Assembly: GCF_011881725.1 (NCBI RefSeq)
Contig: NZ_JAATUR010000017.1
Coordinates: 21,618-85,617 of the forward strand
Source of the DNA: Escherichia coli
GTDB taxonomy: Bacteria > Pseudomonadota > Gammaproteobacteria > Enterobacterales > Enterobacteriaceae
Direction of reading: 5' to 3'
DNA: 64,000 bases
A program made the translations under genes and the position numbers. Below, one piece after another: positions 1-8,715 of this stretch (position 1 is the first letter of the stretch; each line of letters opens with the position of its first letter). The notes below the pieces were generated by a model that ran no database searches, was not told where the DNA came from, and worked only from the letters and a program-made list of their open reading frames with translations.

Positions 1-1040
1 GCTTTTACTGCGTTCGCCAGTTGACGTAACAGAGCATCGGTATCGTCCCAGCCAATGCAGGCATCGGTGATGCTCTTGCCATAGACCAGCGGCTCCCCGC
101 TCTCCAGACTCTGATTACCTTCTACCAGATGACTTTCCACCATCACACCAATAATGGCGTTTTCGCCACCGGCAATCTGCTGGCAAACATCGGCGCAAAC
201 ATCCATCTGTTTTTTGAACTGTTTGGACGAGTTAGCATGGCTGAAATCAATCATCACCTGCGCCGGTAAACCCGCCTTGTTCAGCCCTTCTTTCACTTCA
301 GCAACGTGTTTTGCACTGTAGTTAGGCTCTTTACCACCGCGCAGAATAATATGGCAATCGCCGTTACCGCTGGTATTCACAATCGCCGAGTGGCCCCATT
401 TGGTCACTGACAGGAAACAGTGCGGCGCACCAGCGGCATTAATGGCATCGATAGCCACTTTAATAGTGCCGTCTGTGCCGTTTTTAAAACCTACCGGACA
501 AGAAAGACCAGACGCCAGCTCGCGATGCACCTGCGATTCCGTTGTACGTGCGCCAATTGCCCCCCAACTCATCAGGTCGGCGAGATATTGTGGGGTGATC
601 ATATCCAGGAATTCACCCGCCGCTGGCAGACCGCTGTCGTTAATATCGAGCAGTAATTTACGGGCAATGCGCAAACCGTCGTTGATCTGGAAGCTGTTAT
701 CCATATGCGGATCGTTAATCAGGCCTTTCCAGCCCACCGTTGTACGCGGCTTTTCAAAATAAACGCGCATTACAATTTCCAGGTCGTCTTTCAGCTCTTC
801 ACGCAGCGCCAGCAAGCGAGTGGCATACTCTTTAGCCGCTACAGGATCATGAATTGAGCACGGACCAATCACCACTAACAGGCGATCATCATTACCTTTC
901 AGGATCTTATGGATCGCTTTTCGGGCATGGGCAACCGTATTCGCGGCATTTTCCGTAGCGGGGAATTTTTCCAGCAATGCGACAGGAGGAAGTAACTCTT
1001 TGATTTCTTTGATGCGTAAATCGTCGTTCTGATAATTCAT
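1..1040 (-). CDS. aroG: Phe-sensitive DAHP synthase (3' end outside window)
   Basis: 3-Deoxy-D-arabino-heptulosonate-7-phosphate synthase condenses phosphoenolpyruvate and erythrose 4-phosphate, the first step of the shikimate pathway. Reading leftward from ATG at 1040 gives MNYQNDDLRIKEIKELLPP at the N-terminus, then GPCSIHDP and the class I DAHP synthase segments around GARTTESQ and KNGTDGT. 346 complete codons are present; only the last few residues and the stop lie beyond base 1. I recognise it as AroG rather than AroF or AroH from its sequence and its place beside ybgS. A perfect TyrR box lies upstream, fitting Phe/TyrR control. The gene appears intact as far as visible. Confidence 0.97.
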   Translation of the reverse strand, partial: MNYQNDDLRIKEIKELLPPVALLEKFPATENAANTVAHARKAIHKILKGNDDRLLVVIGPCSIHDPVAAKEYATRLLALREELKDDLEIVMRVYFEKPRTTVGWKGLINDPHMDNSFQINDGLRIARKLLLDINDSGLPAAGEFLDMITPQYLADLMSWGAIGARTTESQVHRELASGLSCPVGFKNGTDGTIKVAIDAINAAGAPHCFLSVTKWGHSAIVNTSGNGDCHIILRGGKEPNYSAKHVAEVKEGLNKAGLPAQVMIDFSHANSSKQFKKQMDVCADVCQQIAGGENAIIGVMVESHLVEGNQSLESGEPLVYGKSITDACIGWDDTDALLRQLANAVK

Positions 1041-1355
1041 GTCTGTTCCAGTGTTGCCATACTTATCTTGGTGAATGCAATACTTCCAATCTATATCTTC
1101 CGTCAGAGTGTGTAAACGGCGTTTTACACTATGGACGGAATAATCCTGGAATCGGCAAGAAATACGCCAGATTGTCGCGAAAAACGAGATCTCTCCTACA
1201 ATTTCTAACTGTAACTTCTATGTTTATTAATTTTTTCAAGATTCTCTGCTGGATTTGTTCTTCTGGCTGAAATCTTAAACCATTGCCTGATATTCACCTG
1301 CAAATGCACTGTTGGAAGAGGTTATCCGACATAACGACCATAACAGGAGCATCCT
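1041..1355. other. aroG-ybgS divergent intergenic region
   Basis: This 315-bp gap separates two divergent genes. The aroG-proximal part holds the TyrR box at 1111-1128 and the aroG promoter. The ybgS-proximal part (about 1190-1340) is AT-rich and must hold the ybgS promoter, but I could not pick a convincing -35/-10 pair. I see no ORF with a good ribosome binding site. Confidence 0.7.
1111..1128 (-). promoter_or_regulatory. TyrR box of aroG
   Basis: The sequence reads TGTAAA, six bases, TTTACA: an exact match to the TyrR box consensus. It lies about 70 bp upstream of the aroG start and overlaps a plausible -35 (TTTACA on the minus strand) followed by an AT-rich -10 region (TATAGAT). TyrR with phenylalanine is known to repress aroG. 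Confidence 0.9.
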
Positions 1356-1736
1356 ATGAAAATGACAAAACTGGCCACACTATTTTTGACTGCCACTCTA
1401 AGCCTTGCCAGCGGTGCCGCGCTGGCTGCCGATAGCGGAGCGCAAACCAATAACGGCCAGGCAAACGCCGCAGCTGATGCGGGCCAGGTAGCCCCTGACG
1501 CCCGTCAAAACGTCGCGCCAAATAACGTCGACAATAACGGGGTAAATACCGGTTCTGGTGGCACAATGCTGCATCCGGATGGTTCTTCAATGAACAATGA
1601 CGGCATGACCAAAGATGAAGAGCACAAGAACACCATGTGCAAAGATGGTCGCTGCCCGGATATCAATAAAAAAGTCCAAACCGGTGATGGCATCAACAAT
1701 GATGTCGATACCAAAACCGACGGCACCACGCAGTAA
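1356..1736 (+). CDS. ybgS: YbgS, small exported protein of unknown function
   Basis: The 126-residue product begins with a clear Sec signal peptide ([20 protein letters not shown] to AALAA, cut near residue 24). The mature part is hydrophilic, rich in Asn, Asp, Gly and Thr, with two cysteines close together (CKDGRC) that could form a disulfide in the periplasm. I recognise it as enterobacterial YbgS by sequence and by its place between aroG and zitB. Its function is not known to me. A GGAG-type ribosome binding site precedes the ATG, and a strong terminator follows the stop, so it is probably a single-gene transcript. Confidence 0.93.
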   Translation: MKMTKLATLFLTATLSLASGAALAADSGAQTNNGQANAAADAGQVAPDARQNVAPNNVDNNGVNTGSGGTMLHPDGSSMNNDGMTKDEEHKNTMCKDGRCPDINKKVQTGDGINNDVDTKTDGTTQ

Positions 1737-1759
1737 GCCAGAATATTTGGCTAATAATG

Positions 1760-1785
1760 GGAGAGCGGAGGCTCTCCTTTTTAAT
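1760..1785 (+). terminator. Rho-independent terminator after ybgS
   Basis: A 7-bp GGAGAGC/GCTCTCC stem (1760-1766 and 1771-1777) with a 4-base loop is followed by a T-rich run. It lies 24 bp past the ybgS stop. Confidence 0.88.
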
Positions 1786-1849
1786 TTTTATCGCCTGAAG
1801 CCAGTATGATGTCATACAGTAATAATGAGAAAAATAAAGGGACGAAACT

Positions 1850-2791
1850 ATGGCACATTCGCATTCACATTCTTCCACTCATCTGCCTGAAGATAAAAAT
1901 GCCCGCCGACTCTTTTATGCTTTTTGTGTCACGGCTGGCTTTATGCTTATCGAAGTGGTGGGCGGATTCATTTCCGGTTCTCTGGCGTTACTGGCAGATG
2001 CTGGTCATATGCTCACTGATACTGCTGCACTGCTCTTCGCACTGCTCGCAGTCCAGTTTTCCCACCGACCACCGACGATGCGCCATACTTTTGGCTGGCT
2101 AAGACTCACCACCCTGGCCGCATTTATCAATGCAATCGCTTTAGTCGTCATCACTATTTTGATTGTCTGGGAGGCAATCGAGCGTTTCCGGACACCTCGC
2201 CCGGTTGAAGGTGGAATGATGATGGCCATTGCCGTAGCGGGCTTGCTGGCAAATGTGCTTTCTTTCTGGTTGCTGCATAGCGGTAATGAAGAGAAAAATC
2301 TTAATGTACGTGCAGCAGCCCTGCATGTTCTGGGTGACCTGCTTGGATCTGTCGGTGCCATTATTGCAGCTTTGATTATTATCTCGACTGGCTGGACACC
2401 TGCTGACCCAATTCTCTCCATTCTGGTTTCTGTGCTGGTGTTACGCAGTGCCTGGCGTTTGCTTAAAGACAGTGTCAATGAATTGCTGGAAGGTGCGCCC
2501 GTTTCACTGGATATCGCTGAAATGAAGCGCCGTATGTGCCGTGAAATCCCGGAAGTTCGTAATGTGCATCATGTACACGTGTGGATGGTGGGCGAAAAGC
2601 CAGTAATGACAATGCATGTACAGGTGATCCCGCCACATGATCACGATGCGTTGTTGGATCAGATCCAACATTATCTGATGGATCACTATCAGATTGAGCA
2701 CGCCACGATCCAGATGGAATATCAACCTTGTCAAGGGCCGGATTGCCACCTTAATCAAGGCGTATCCGGCCATTCACATCATCACCATTAA
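1850..2791 (+). CDS. zitB: Zinc efflux transporter ZitB (CDF family)
   Basis: This cation diffusion facilitator exports Zn(II) across the inner membrane in exchange for protons. The 313-residue protein has His-rich ends (HSHSHSSTH at the start, GHSHHHH at the end), six predicted membrane segments, and the two HxxxD/DxxxD-type zinc-binding motifs in TM2 ([10 protein letters not shown]) and TM5 (HVLGDLLGS). The C-terminal third is the cytoplasmic CDF domain ([12 protein letters not shown]). GGGACG lies a few bases before the ATG. The gene converges on pnuC: their 3' ends overlap by four bases, so the two transcripts would be antisense there. Length and sequence match E. coli ZitB. Confidence 0.96.
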   Translation: MAHSHSHSSTHLPEDKNARRLFYAFCVTAGFMLIEVVGGFISGSLALLADAGHMLTDTAALLFALLAVQFSHRPPTMRHTFGWLRLTTLAAFINAIALVVITILIVWEAIERFRTPRPVEGGMMMAIAVAGLLANVLSFWLLHSGNEEKNLNVRAAALHVLGDLLGSVGAIIAALIIISTGWTPADPILSILVSVLVLRSAWRLLKDSVNELLEGAPVSLDIAEMKRRMCREIPEVRNVHHVHVWMVGEKPVMTMHVQVIPPHDHDALLDQIQHYLMDHYQIEHATIQMEYQPCQGPDCHLNQGVSGHSHHHH

Positions 2792-3507
2792 TGGGATAGC
2801 GCGCGTGAGCCCCTTTCGCGTGCGCTATTGATCCACATCCGGCTGCCATTCAGGGCAATAAAGGTCAGGATCAGATACTCCAGCGACATCGCATAAACGC
2901 CCTGCAAGGCGAAAATCACCACGCTGATCACGTTAATGATGACCCACAATAACCAGTTTTCGACGTATTTACGCGTCATCAGAATCATGGCCACGATGGA
3001 TAACACCATCATGCAGGAATCCCAGAACGGGAAGGCATCCGGTTGCAGTTCTGGCATCGCAACCTGTAATCCCAACGCGTGCATAATCATTACTGCAACA
3101 CGGGTCAGAAACGCAAATACAGGATTGATAAATACTGTCATCAGGCCAATGGCAACGACACAAACCGCCAGCCAGGTTAGCGCCTTCGGCAAAGGTAGCC
3201 AGCGAATTTTCAACTCGGCTTCATGTTGACTGGTTTGTCGCGACCACGCATACCAGCCGTAAATATTCGCGGCAAAGAAAAACACCTGTAATAGCAGGCT
3301 GGCATACAGCTGAATCTGAAAGAAAATGATGCCAAACAGGGTGACGTTAATCAGACCAAAGAAGTAGTTGCTGATCTTCTCCAGACTGGCAAGGCCAATG
3401 CACAGCAACCCTGCGATCGTCCCTACTGCTTCGATCCATGAGAGATCGTAACCGCCAGCACCGATCGGTATATGAACCAAAATGTTCTGTGTGCTAAAAA
3501 AATCCAT
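2788..3507 (-). CDS. pnuC: Nicotinamide riboside transporter PnuC
   Basis: PnuC is an inner-membrane channel-like carrier for nicotinamide riboside, a precursor for NAD salvage; uptake is pulled by phosphorylation in the cytoplasm (NadR kinase). The 239-residue product is almost wholly hydrophobic with about seven membrane segments and Trp/aromatic-rich motifs ([10 protein letters not shown]), as expected for the family. It lies 37 bp downstream of nadA on the same strand and is probably co-transcribed with it, so it should share the NadR operator upstream of nadA. Its stop overlaps the zitB stop region on the other strand. Confidence 0.96.
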   Translation of the reverse strand: MDFFSTQNILVHIPIGAGGYDLSWIEAVGTIAGLLCIGLASLEKISNYFFGLINVTLFGIIFFQIQLYASLLLQVFFFAANIYGWYAWSRQTSQHEAELKIRWLPLPKALTWLAVCVVAIGLMTVFINPVFAFLTRVAVMIMHALGLQVAMPELQPDAFPFWDSCMMVLSIVAMILMTRKYVENWLLWVIINVISVVIFALQGVYAMSLEYLILTFIALNGSRMWINSARERGSRALSH

Positions 3508-3544
3508 CTTTCCCCCAAAGCGTAGCGCGACGCCTTATTGTCAG

Positions 3545-4588
3545 TTATCCACGTAGTGTAGCCGCAAAATCCAGCATGCGGTTGAGGGGCACCAGCGCCC
3601 TCTCTCGCAGCTTTTTATCAACATGCACCTCGTATTTGCAGCCTCCCTGTTCCAGAGCCTCTGCGATGGCCTGAAGGCCATTCATAGCCATCCACGGGCA
3701 ATGGGCGCAACTGCGGCAAGTTGCGCCCTCACCAGCGGTTGGCGCCTCCAGCAATTCTTTATCTGGCACCGCCTGCTGCATTTTGTAGAAAATGCCCCGG
3801 TCAGTCGCCACAATCAGTTGCTGATGCGGCAATGTTTTTGCAGCGTTAATCAACTGACTTGTGGAACCAACAGCATCGGCCATATCGACAATAGCTTGCG
3901 GTGACTCCGGATGCACGAGTATGGCAGCATCAGGGTACTGTTTCTGTAAATGGGTTAACGCCTGAGTCTTAAACTCGTCATGAACGATACAGGCGCCTTG
4001 CCAGCATAAAATGTCTGCGCCTGTCTGTTTTTGCACGTAACGCCCCAAATGTTTGTCTGGTGCCCAGATGATTTTTTCACCCAAACTATCCAAATGATCA
4101 ATAAGTTCGACGGCAATGCTTGAAGTTACCACCCAATCTGCTCGCGCTTTAACCGCAGCAGAAGTATTGGCATAGACGACGACAGTACGATCGGGATGGG
4201 TATCGCAAAATGCGTTGAATTCTTCAATCGGACATCCGAGATCCAGTGAACATTCAGCCTTAAGTGTCGGCATCAGAATTGTTTTTTCCGGACTGAGAAT
4301 TTTGGCAGTTTCACCCATAAATCTCACCCCAGCGACTAACAACGTAGAAGCGGGATGCTTTGCACCGAAGCGCGCCATTTCCAGAGAATCAGAAATACAG
4401 CCACCGGTTTCTTCAGCCAGTTGTTGAATTTCGGGATCGGTATAGTAGTGGGCAACCATCACCGCATTACGTTCTTTTAGCAGACGTTTTATCTTCTCGC
4501 GGTAATACGCTTTTTCATCAATGCTTAACGGCGTTGGCTTCGGGGGGAAAGGATATATTGCCGTTTCAGGATCAAACATCACGCTCAT
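3545..4588 (-). CDS. nadA: Quinolinate synthase A
   Basis: NadA condenses iminoaspartate (from NadB) with dihydroxyacetone phosphate to make quinolinate for de novo NAD synthesis. The 347-residue length equals the E. coli enzyme. The three Cys ligands of the catalytic [4Fe-4S] cluster are visible as C113 ([10 protein letters not shown]), C200 (CWQGAC) and C297 (CRSCAHCPW). The protein shows the three-fold repeat architecture of the family. It is first in an operon with pnuC, and a NadR-type palindrome lies about 70 bp upstream, so repression by NadR when NAD is plentiful is expected. Confidence 0.97.
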   Translation of the reverse strand: MSVMFDPETAIYPFPPKPTPLSIDEKAYYREKIKRLLKERNAVMVAHYYTDPEIQQLAEETGGCISDSLEMARFGAKHPASTLLVAGVRFMGETAKILSPEKTILMPTLKAECSLDLGCPIEEFNAFCDTHPDRTVVVYANTSAAVKARADWVVTSSIAVELIDHLDSLGEKIIWAPDKHLGRYVQKQTGADILCWQGACIVHDEFKTQALTHLQKQYPDAAILVHPESPQAIVDMADAVGSTSQLINAAKTLPHQQLIVATDRGIFYKMQQAVPDKELLEAPTAGEGATCRSCAHCPWMAMNGLQAIAEALEQGGCKYEVHVDKKLRERALVPLNRMLDFAATLRG

Positions 4589-4660
4589 TTGGCCATCTCG
4601 TTTTACAGGCTTAACGTTAAAACCGACTTAAGCGTGATATTCGCTGTTATCGGCGTAATT

Positions 4661-4678
4661 TGTTTTATATGCTAAACA
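4661..4678 (-). promoter_or_regulatory. NadR operator upstream of nadA
   Basis: TGTTTT, six bases, TAAACA matches the NadR box consensus (TGTTTA-N6-TAAACA) with one mismatch. It lies 73 bp upstream of the nadA start, the position expected for repression of nadA-pnuC. Confidence 0.85.
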
Positions 4679-4834
4679 AGATAGTCCAATGGTGGGGAAA
4701 AGTCACTCGAATTACGTATGAGATGGCGAATGCCACACTTTACGTCTTATTCCTCCGACGTAGAGTTGTTTACGCAGCAAGCGCGGAGTATGTCATCAGG
4801 GTCAAGAATTGAAATTGAGAGATGCCTGAATAGC

Positions 4835-4861
4835 AAAAAAGCGCCTTTAGGGCGCTTTTTT
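4835..4861 (-). terminator. Terminator of the Lys/Val tRNA operon
   Basis: The stem AGCGCC/GGCGCT with loop TTTA is flanked by A6 on the left and T6 on the right. Read leftward it ends the tRNA transcript 5 bp after the last tRNA-Lys. It could also act on rightward transcripts. Confidence 0.88.
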
Positions 4862-4865
4862 ACAT

Positions 4866-4941
4866 TGGTGGGTCGTGCAGGATTCGAACCTGCGACCAAT
4901 TGATTAAAAGTCAACTGCTCTACCAACTGAGCTAACGACCC
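4866..4941 (-). tRNA. lysQ: tRNA-Lys (anticodon TTT), seventh gene of operon
   Basis: The 76-nt gene read leftward runs GGGTCGTTAGCTCAG to CGACCCACCA, with anticodon TTT in the context CTTTTAA, a GTTCGAATC T-loop and an encoded CCA end. It is identical to the four other Lys copies in this operon. The symbol is assigned from the gene order in K-12. Confidence 0.97.
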
Positions 4942-4974
4942 CTTGCGGGATTATGCTGCTTTAATCATTCAGGA

Positions 4975-5047
4975 TGGTGGGTCGTGCAGGATGACTCGAC
5001 TTCGTCTCGCCCTTCGGGCCGTTGCTGACGCAACGTTATCCTTCACG
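4975..5047 (-). repeat. tRNA spacer repeat, copy A (carries tRNA-Lys 3' end)
   Basis: The spacer begins with 18 bp identical to the 3' end of tRNA-Lys (complement TGGTGGGTCGTGCAGGAT), then leaves the tRNA sequence and continues with GC-rich short palindromes. It is about 90% like copy B at 5198-5268. In the transcript it would form hairpins such as CGTTGC-GTCA-GCAACG and end in a tRNA-like CCA. It is not a functional tRNA because D-arm, anticodon and acceptor 5' half are absent. Confidence 0.85.
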
Positions 5048-5073
5048 TTCTCTACCAGTAACCACCTATAAAT

Positions 5074-5149
5074 TGGTGGGTCGTGCAGGATTCGAACCTG
5101 CGACCAATTGATTAAAAGTCAACTGCTCTACCAACTGAGCTAACGACCC
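5074..5149 (-). tRNA. lysZ: tRNA-Lys (anticodon TTT), sixth gene of operon
   Basis: This is a complete 76-nt copy with TTT anticodon and encoded CCA, identical to the other Lys genes here. Spacer repeat A separates it from the seventh gene. The symbol follows the order in K-12. Confidence 0.97.
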
Positions 5150-5197
5150 ATATGGGTGTTACCTGAAAGATTTTTACTCGGTTCCAATCCTGGAGAT

Positions 5198-5268
5198 TGG
5201 TGGGTCGTGCAGGATGACTCGCTTCGCTCGCCCTACGGGCCGTTGCTGACGCAACGTTATCCTTCACG
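5198..5268 (-). repeat. tRNA spacer repeat, copy B (carries tRNA-Lys 3' end)
   Basis: This is the second copy of the spacer element: 18 bp equal to the tRNA-Lys 3' end followed by about 53 bp of palindromic GC-rich sequence shared with copy A. Copy A carries two extra bases in the short direct-repeat part (ACTTCGT against CTTCG). Confidence 0.85.
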
Positions 5269-5295
5269 CTTAACATCTGAGTTTGATGTTAAAAT

Positions 5296-5371
5296 TGGTG
5301 GGTCGTGCAGGATTCGAACCTGCGACCAATTGATTAAAAGTCAACTGCTCTACCAACTGAGCTAACGACCC
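5296..5371 (-). tRNA. lysY: tRNA-Lys (anticodon TTT), fifth gene of operon
   Basis: Complete 76-nt copy with TTT anticodon and encoded CCA; only three bases separate it from the tRNA-Val that precedes it in the transcript. The symbol follows K-12 gene order. Confidence 0.97.
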
Positions 5372-5374
5372 GAG

Positions 5375-5450
5375 TGGTGGGTGATGACGGGATCGAACCG
5401 CCGACCCCCTCCTTGTAAGGGAGGTGCTCTCCCAGCTGAGCTAATCACCC
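5375..5450 (-). tRNA. valZ: tRNA-Val (anticodon TAC), fourth gene of operon
   Basis: The 76-nt gene read leftward runs GGGTGATTAGCTCAG to CATCACCCACCA. The anticodon loop reads CCTTACAAG, giving TAC for Val GUA/GUG-type codons, and CCA is encoded. It is identical to the copy at 5580-5655. Confidence 0.97.
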
Positions 5451-5501
5451 GATATTGCGCTGGATACTACAAATTACTTCCACCAAACTCATCTGAAATG
5501 A

Positions 5502-5577
5502 TGGTGGGTCGTGCAGGATTCGAACCTGCGACCAATTGATTAAAAGTCAACTGCTCTACCAACTGAGCTAACGACCC
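5502..5577 (-). tRNA. lysW: tRNA-Lys (anticodon TTT), third gene of operon
   Basis: Complete 76-nt copy with TTT anticodon and encoded CCA, two bases after the preceding tRNA-Val. The symbol follows K-12 gene order. Confidence 0.97.
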
Positions 5578-5579
5578 GG

Positions 5580-5655
5580 TGGTGGGTGATGACGGGATCG
5601 AACCGCCGACCCCCTCCTTGTAAGGGAGGTGCTCTCCCAGCTGAGCTAATCACCC
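5580..5655 (-). tRNA. valT: tRNA-Val (anticodon TAC), second gene of operon
   Basis: Complete 76-nt tRNA-Val with TAC anticodon and encoded CCA, identical to the other Val copy in the operon. Confidence 0.97.
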
Positions 5656-5690
5656 GATACTACGCTGGATACTACAACTAACTATGTTAG

Positions 5691-5766
5691 TGGTGGGTCG
5701 TGCAGGATTCGAACCTGCGACCAATTGATTAAAAGTCAACTGCTCTACCAACTGAGCTAACGACCC
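5691..5766 (-). tRNA. lysT: tRNA-Lys (anticodon TTT), first gene of operon
   Basis: Complete 76-nt copy with TTT anticodon and encoded CCA. It is the promoter-proximal gene of the seven-tRNA transcript, 50 bp from the likely -10 box. Confidence 0.97.
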
Positions 5767-5815
5767 ACTTTTGCGTTGCTTTTGGTTTGTTTGATATCCC
5801 GTGGCAACGGCGGCA

Positions 5816-5844
5816 TATATTACTGATTTCAGACTTGAGCGCAA
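5816..5844 (-). promoter_or_regulatory. Promoter of the Lys/Val tRNA operon
   Basis: Read leftward: -35 TTGCGC (5839-5844), 17-bp spacer, -10 AATATA (5816-5821), then a GC-rich discriminator (TGCCGCC), the hallmark of stringently controlled stable-RNA promoters. It faces the first tRNA-Lys. Confidence 0.72.
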
Positions 5845-5888
5845 CAAAAATTTCGATGCAGATCACTCAACTGCTTATGATTCGCACG

Positions 5889-5922
5889 ACACGACCAGAA
5901 ATAATGCGACTTCTGGTCGCGT
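5889..5922 (-). terminator. Hairpin downstream of cpoB, possible tol-pal terminator
   Basis: A perfect 9-bp inverted repeat CGACCAGAA/TTCTGGTCG (5892-5900, 5911-5919) lies just past the cpoB stop. There is no clear T-run on the minus strand, so its terminator role is uncertain. Confidence 0.4.
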
Positions 5923-5930
5923 GTTATGCA

Positions 5931-6722
5931 TTACATCGCGTTCAGACGTTTTTGCGCCTGTTTGGCGCCATCAGTACCCGGGTATTTACTGATAACCTGC
6001 TGATACACGGCTTTCGCTTTCGCGGTGTCACCTTTGTCCTGCATGATGACGCCGACTTTAAACATCGCATCCGCAGCTTTCGGTGACTTCGGATAGTTTT
6101 TCACCACCGAAGCAAAATAGTACGCTGCATCATCTTTCTTACCCTTGTTGTAGTTTAACTGACCCAGCCAATAATTGGCGTTAGGCAGGTAAGTTGAATC
6201 AGGATAATTTTTGATGAAATTCTGAAATGCCACCATCGCGTCATCCTGGCGGGATTTATCCTGCACCAGAGCAATAGCCGCATTGTAATCCGTGTTTGGA
6301 TCACCGCTTTTCACCGGCGCGCCAGCATTCGCAGTACCTGCATCAGCTGTTGGCGTTGTTGTTGCCGCCGCCCCGCTTTGATCGCCGCTGGTTGATTGCG
6401 CCGCTGCGCCACCACTGCTGAGGCTATCGATCTGCAACAGGATCTGCTTTTGCCGCTCCACGACCTGATTCAGTTGATACTGATTTTCCTGAATTTGACC
6501 ACGCAGAGAATCTATATCGGACTGATTATCAGAGAGCTGTTGCTGGAGTTGGGTTAAAAGCTGGCTATGAGCATTAGAAATACGCTCAAGTTGAGTGACA
6601 CGATCTTCGACCGAGCCGGAGCCGACACTACTGATTGGTGCCTGAGCAAAAGCGGCCCAGGGGGCCGCTATACCAACCAGTAACGACAGACTCAATAGTT
6701 GATGTCTGAAGTTACTGCTCAT
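5931..6722 (-). CDS. cpoB: Cell division coordinator CpoB (Tol-Pal associated TPR protein)
   Basis: CpoB is a periplasmic protein that links septal peptidoglycan synthesis by PBP1B/LpoB to outer-membrane constriction by Tol-Pal. The 263-residue product has a signal peptide (cut after AAFA near residue 26), an N-terminal trimerising coiled coil (about 35-95, ERISNAHSQLLTQLQQQL and so on), a low-complexity Ala/Gly/Thr linker (about 100-140), and C-terminal tetratricopeptide repeats that begin NTDYNAAIALVQDK. It is last in the tol-pal operon, 9 bp after pal. Length matches E. coli (formerly YbgF). Confidence 0.96.
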   Translation of the reverse strand: MSSNFRHQLLSLSLLVGIAAPWAAFAQAPISSVGSGSVEDRVTQLERISNAHSQLLTQLQQQLSDNQSDIDSLRGQIQENQYQLNQVVERQKQILLQIDSLSSGGAAAQSTSGDQSGAAATTTPTADAGTANAGAPVKSGDPNTDYNAAIALVQDKSRQDDAMVAFQNFIKNYPDSTYLPNANYWLGQLNYNKGKKDDAAYYFASVVKNYPKSPKAADAMFKVGVIMQDKGDTAKAKAVYQQVISKYPGTDGAKQAQKRLNAM

Positions 6723-6731
6723 GCAATTCTC

Positions 6732-7280
<549 letters not shown>

Positions 7281-7290
7281 TTAATTATTA

Positions 7291-8583
7291 TCACAGATAC
7301 GGCGACCAGGCAGGGAATTTGACCTGTCCATCAGTTGCCGGAAGACGCGCTTTGAAACGCCCATCTGTAGAAACCAAATTCAGCACGGATCCCATCCCCT
7401 GAGAAGAGCTGTAGATTACCATAGTGCCGTTAGGTGCCAGACTTGGCGTTTCATCCAGGAACGTGGACGACAGAACTTGTACGCCTCCCGTTACCAGATC
7501 TTGTTTGGCAATGTGCTGCTGCCCACCATTGGAGCTGACCATTACCATAAATTTACCGTCGCTGCTGACATCCGCATCCTGGTTTTGCGAACCTTCCCAG
7601 GTAATGCGTTGTGGCGCACCGCCGTTGATATTCACTTTATAAACCTGCGGACGACCAGCCTGGTCAGAAGTAAATGCCAGGTTCTGGCTATCCGGGAACC
7701 AGGTCGGTTCTGTGTTGTTGCTACGACCATCAGTCACCTGGCGGATCTGACCAGAAGCCAAATCCATTACGTACAGATTCAGACTACCCGTTTTCGACAA
7801 CGCGAATGCCAGTTTGCTGCCGTCTGGCGAGAATGCAGGTGCACCGTTGTGACGCGGGAATGAAGCAACCTGACGCACCGCACCGTTAGCTAGCGTCTGG
7901 ATAACCAGCGCGGAACGACCGCTTTCGAAAGTAACATATGCCAGTTTAGAACCGTCCGGTGACCACGCCGGAGACATCAGCGGTTGCGGAGAGCGATGAA
8001 CGACAAACTGGTTGTAACCGTCATAGTCAGATACACGCAGTTCATACGGGAACTGACCGCCATTGGTCTGAACAACATAGGCAATACGGGTACGGAACGC
8101 ACCTTTAATGCCTGTCAGTTTTTCAAACACTTCATCACTGGCGGTATGGCCAGCGTAACGCAGCCATTGTTTGTTTACTTTGTATGAGTTCTGAGCAAGC
8201 ACTGTACCCGGCGCACCGCCGGTATCAACCAGCTGATAAGCGACATTGTAAGAACCGTCCGGATTTGGAGTCACCTGCCCTACAACTACGGCGTCAATAC
8301 CCAGCGCAGACCATGCCGCAGGTTGAACTTCCTGCGCGCTACCCGGCTGTTGAGGCAGACGAGCGCGATCTAACGGATTAAATTTACCGCTGTTACGCAA
8401 GTCAGCAGCAACGATGCCGCCAATATCCTCAGGTGCCGCACCAGGACCTGCCCATTGGAAAGGAACAACGCCAATAGGACGACCGGAATCTACACCACTG
8501 TCGATCACAATGCGGACTTCAGCGTGCAGAACTGATGCCCACAGTATGAGAAAACCAAATGCTACTCGTAATGCCTGCTTCAT
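7291..8583 (-). CDS. tolB: Tol-Pal system protein TolB
   Basis: TolB is the periplasmic beta-propeller that binds Pal and controls its release, and is a target of group A colicins through its N-terminal TolA box. Two ATG codons are adjacent; the second (8583) has the better spacing from GGGAG and gives the usual 430 residues. The signal peptide ends at LHA (residue 21), followed by [15 protein letters not shown] with the TolA-binding segment. Residues about 30-160 form the alpha/beta domain; about 200-430 carry six WD40-like propeller blades, seen as repeated [10 protein letters not shown] / [10 protein letters not shown] / [10 protein letters not shown] motifs. Confidence 0.96.
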   Translation of the reverse strand: MKQALRVAFGFLILWASVLHAEVRIVIDSGVDSGRPIGVVPFQWAGPGAAPEDIGGIVAADLRNSGKFNPLDRARLPQQPGSAQEVQPAAWSALGIDAVVVGQVTPNPDGSYNVAYQLVDTGGAPGTVLAQNSYKVNKQWLRYAGHTASDEVFEKLTGIKGAFRTRIAYVVQTNGGQFPYELRVSDYDGYNQFVVHRSPQPLMSPAWSPDGSKLAYVTFESGRSALVIQTLANGAVRQVASFPRHNGAPAFSPDGSKLAFALSKTGSLNLYVMDLASGQIRQVTDGRSNNTEPTWFPDSQNLAFTSDQAGRPQVYKVNINGGAPQRITWEGSQNQDADVSSDGKFMVMVSSNGGQQHIAKQDLVTGGVQVLSSTFLDETPSLAPNGTMVIYSSSQGMGSVLNLVSTDGRFKARLPATDGQVKFPAWSPYL

Positions 8584-8715
8584 CATATCTCCCTTATCTG
8601 GACTGATAGCCCACGATAATTTAGCAGAATGTTAACAAACTAAAATACACAAAACTACCAGACCCCTGCGACAACCAGTGCCTGATGTTGACCGTCAGAA
8701 CGGTCAACATCGTGA

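Noticed and set aside
4975..5268. Calling the two tRNA spacer repeats tRNA pseudogenes
   Set aside because: Only the last 18 bp match tRNA-Lys; the remainder is an unrelated shared element, so repeat is a better label.
4718..5365. Short frames over the tRNA genes
   Set aside because: They translate the complement of the repeated tRNA-Lys genes (RAGFEPATN-type artefact) and are not proteins.
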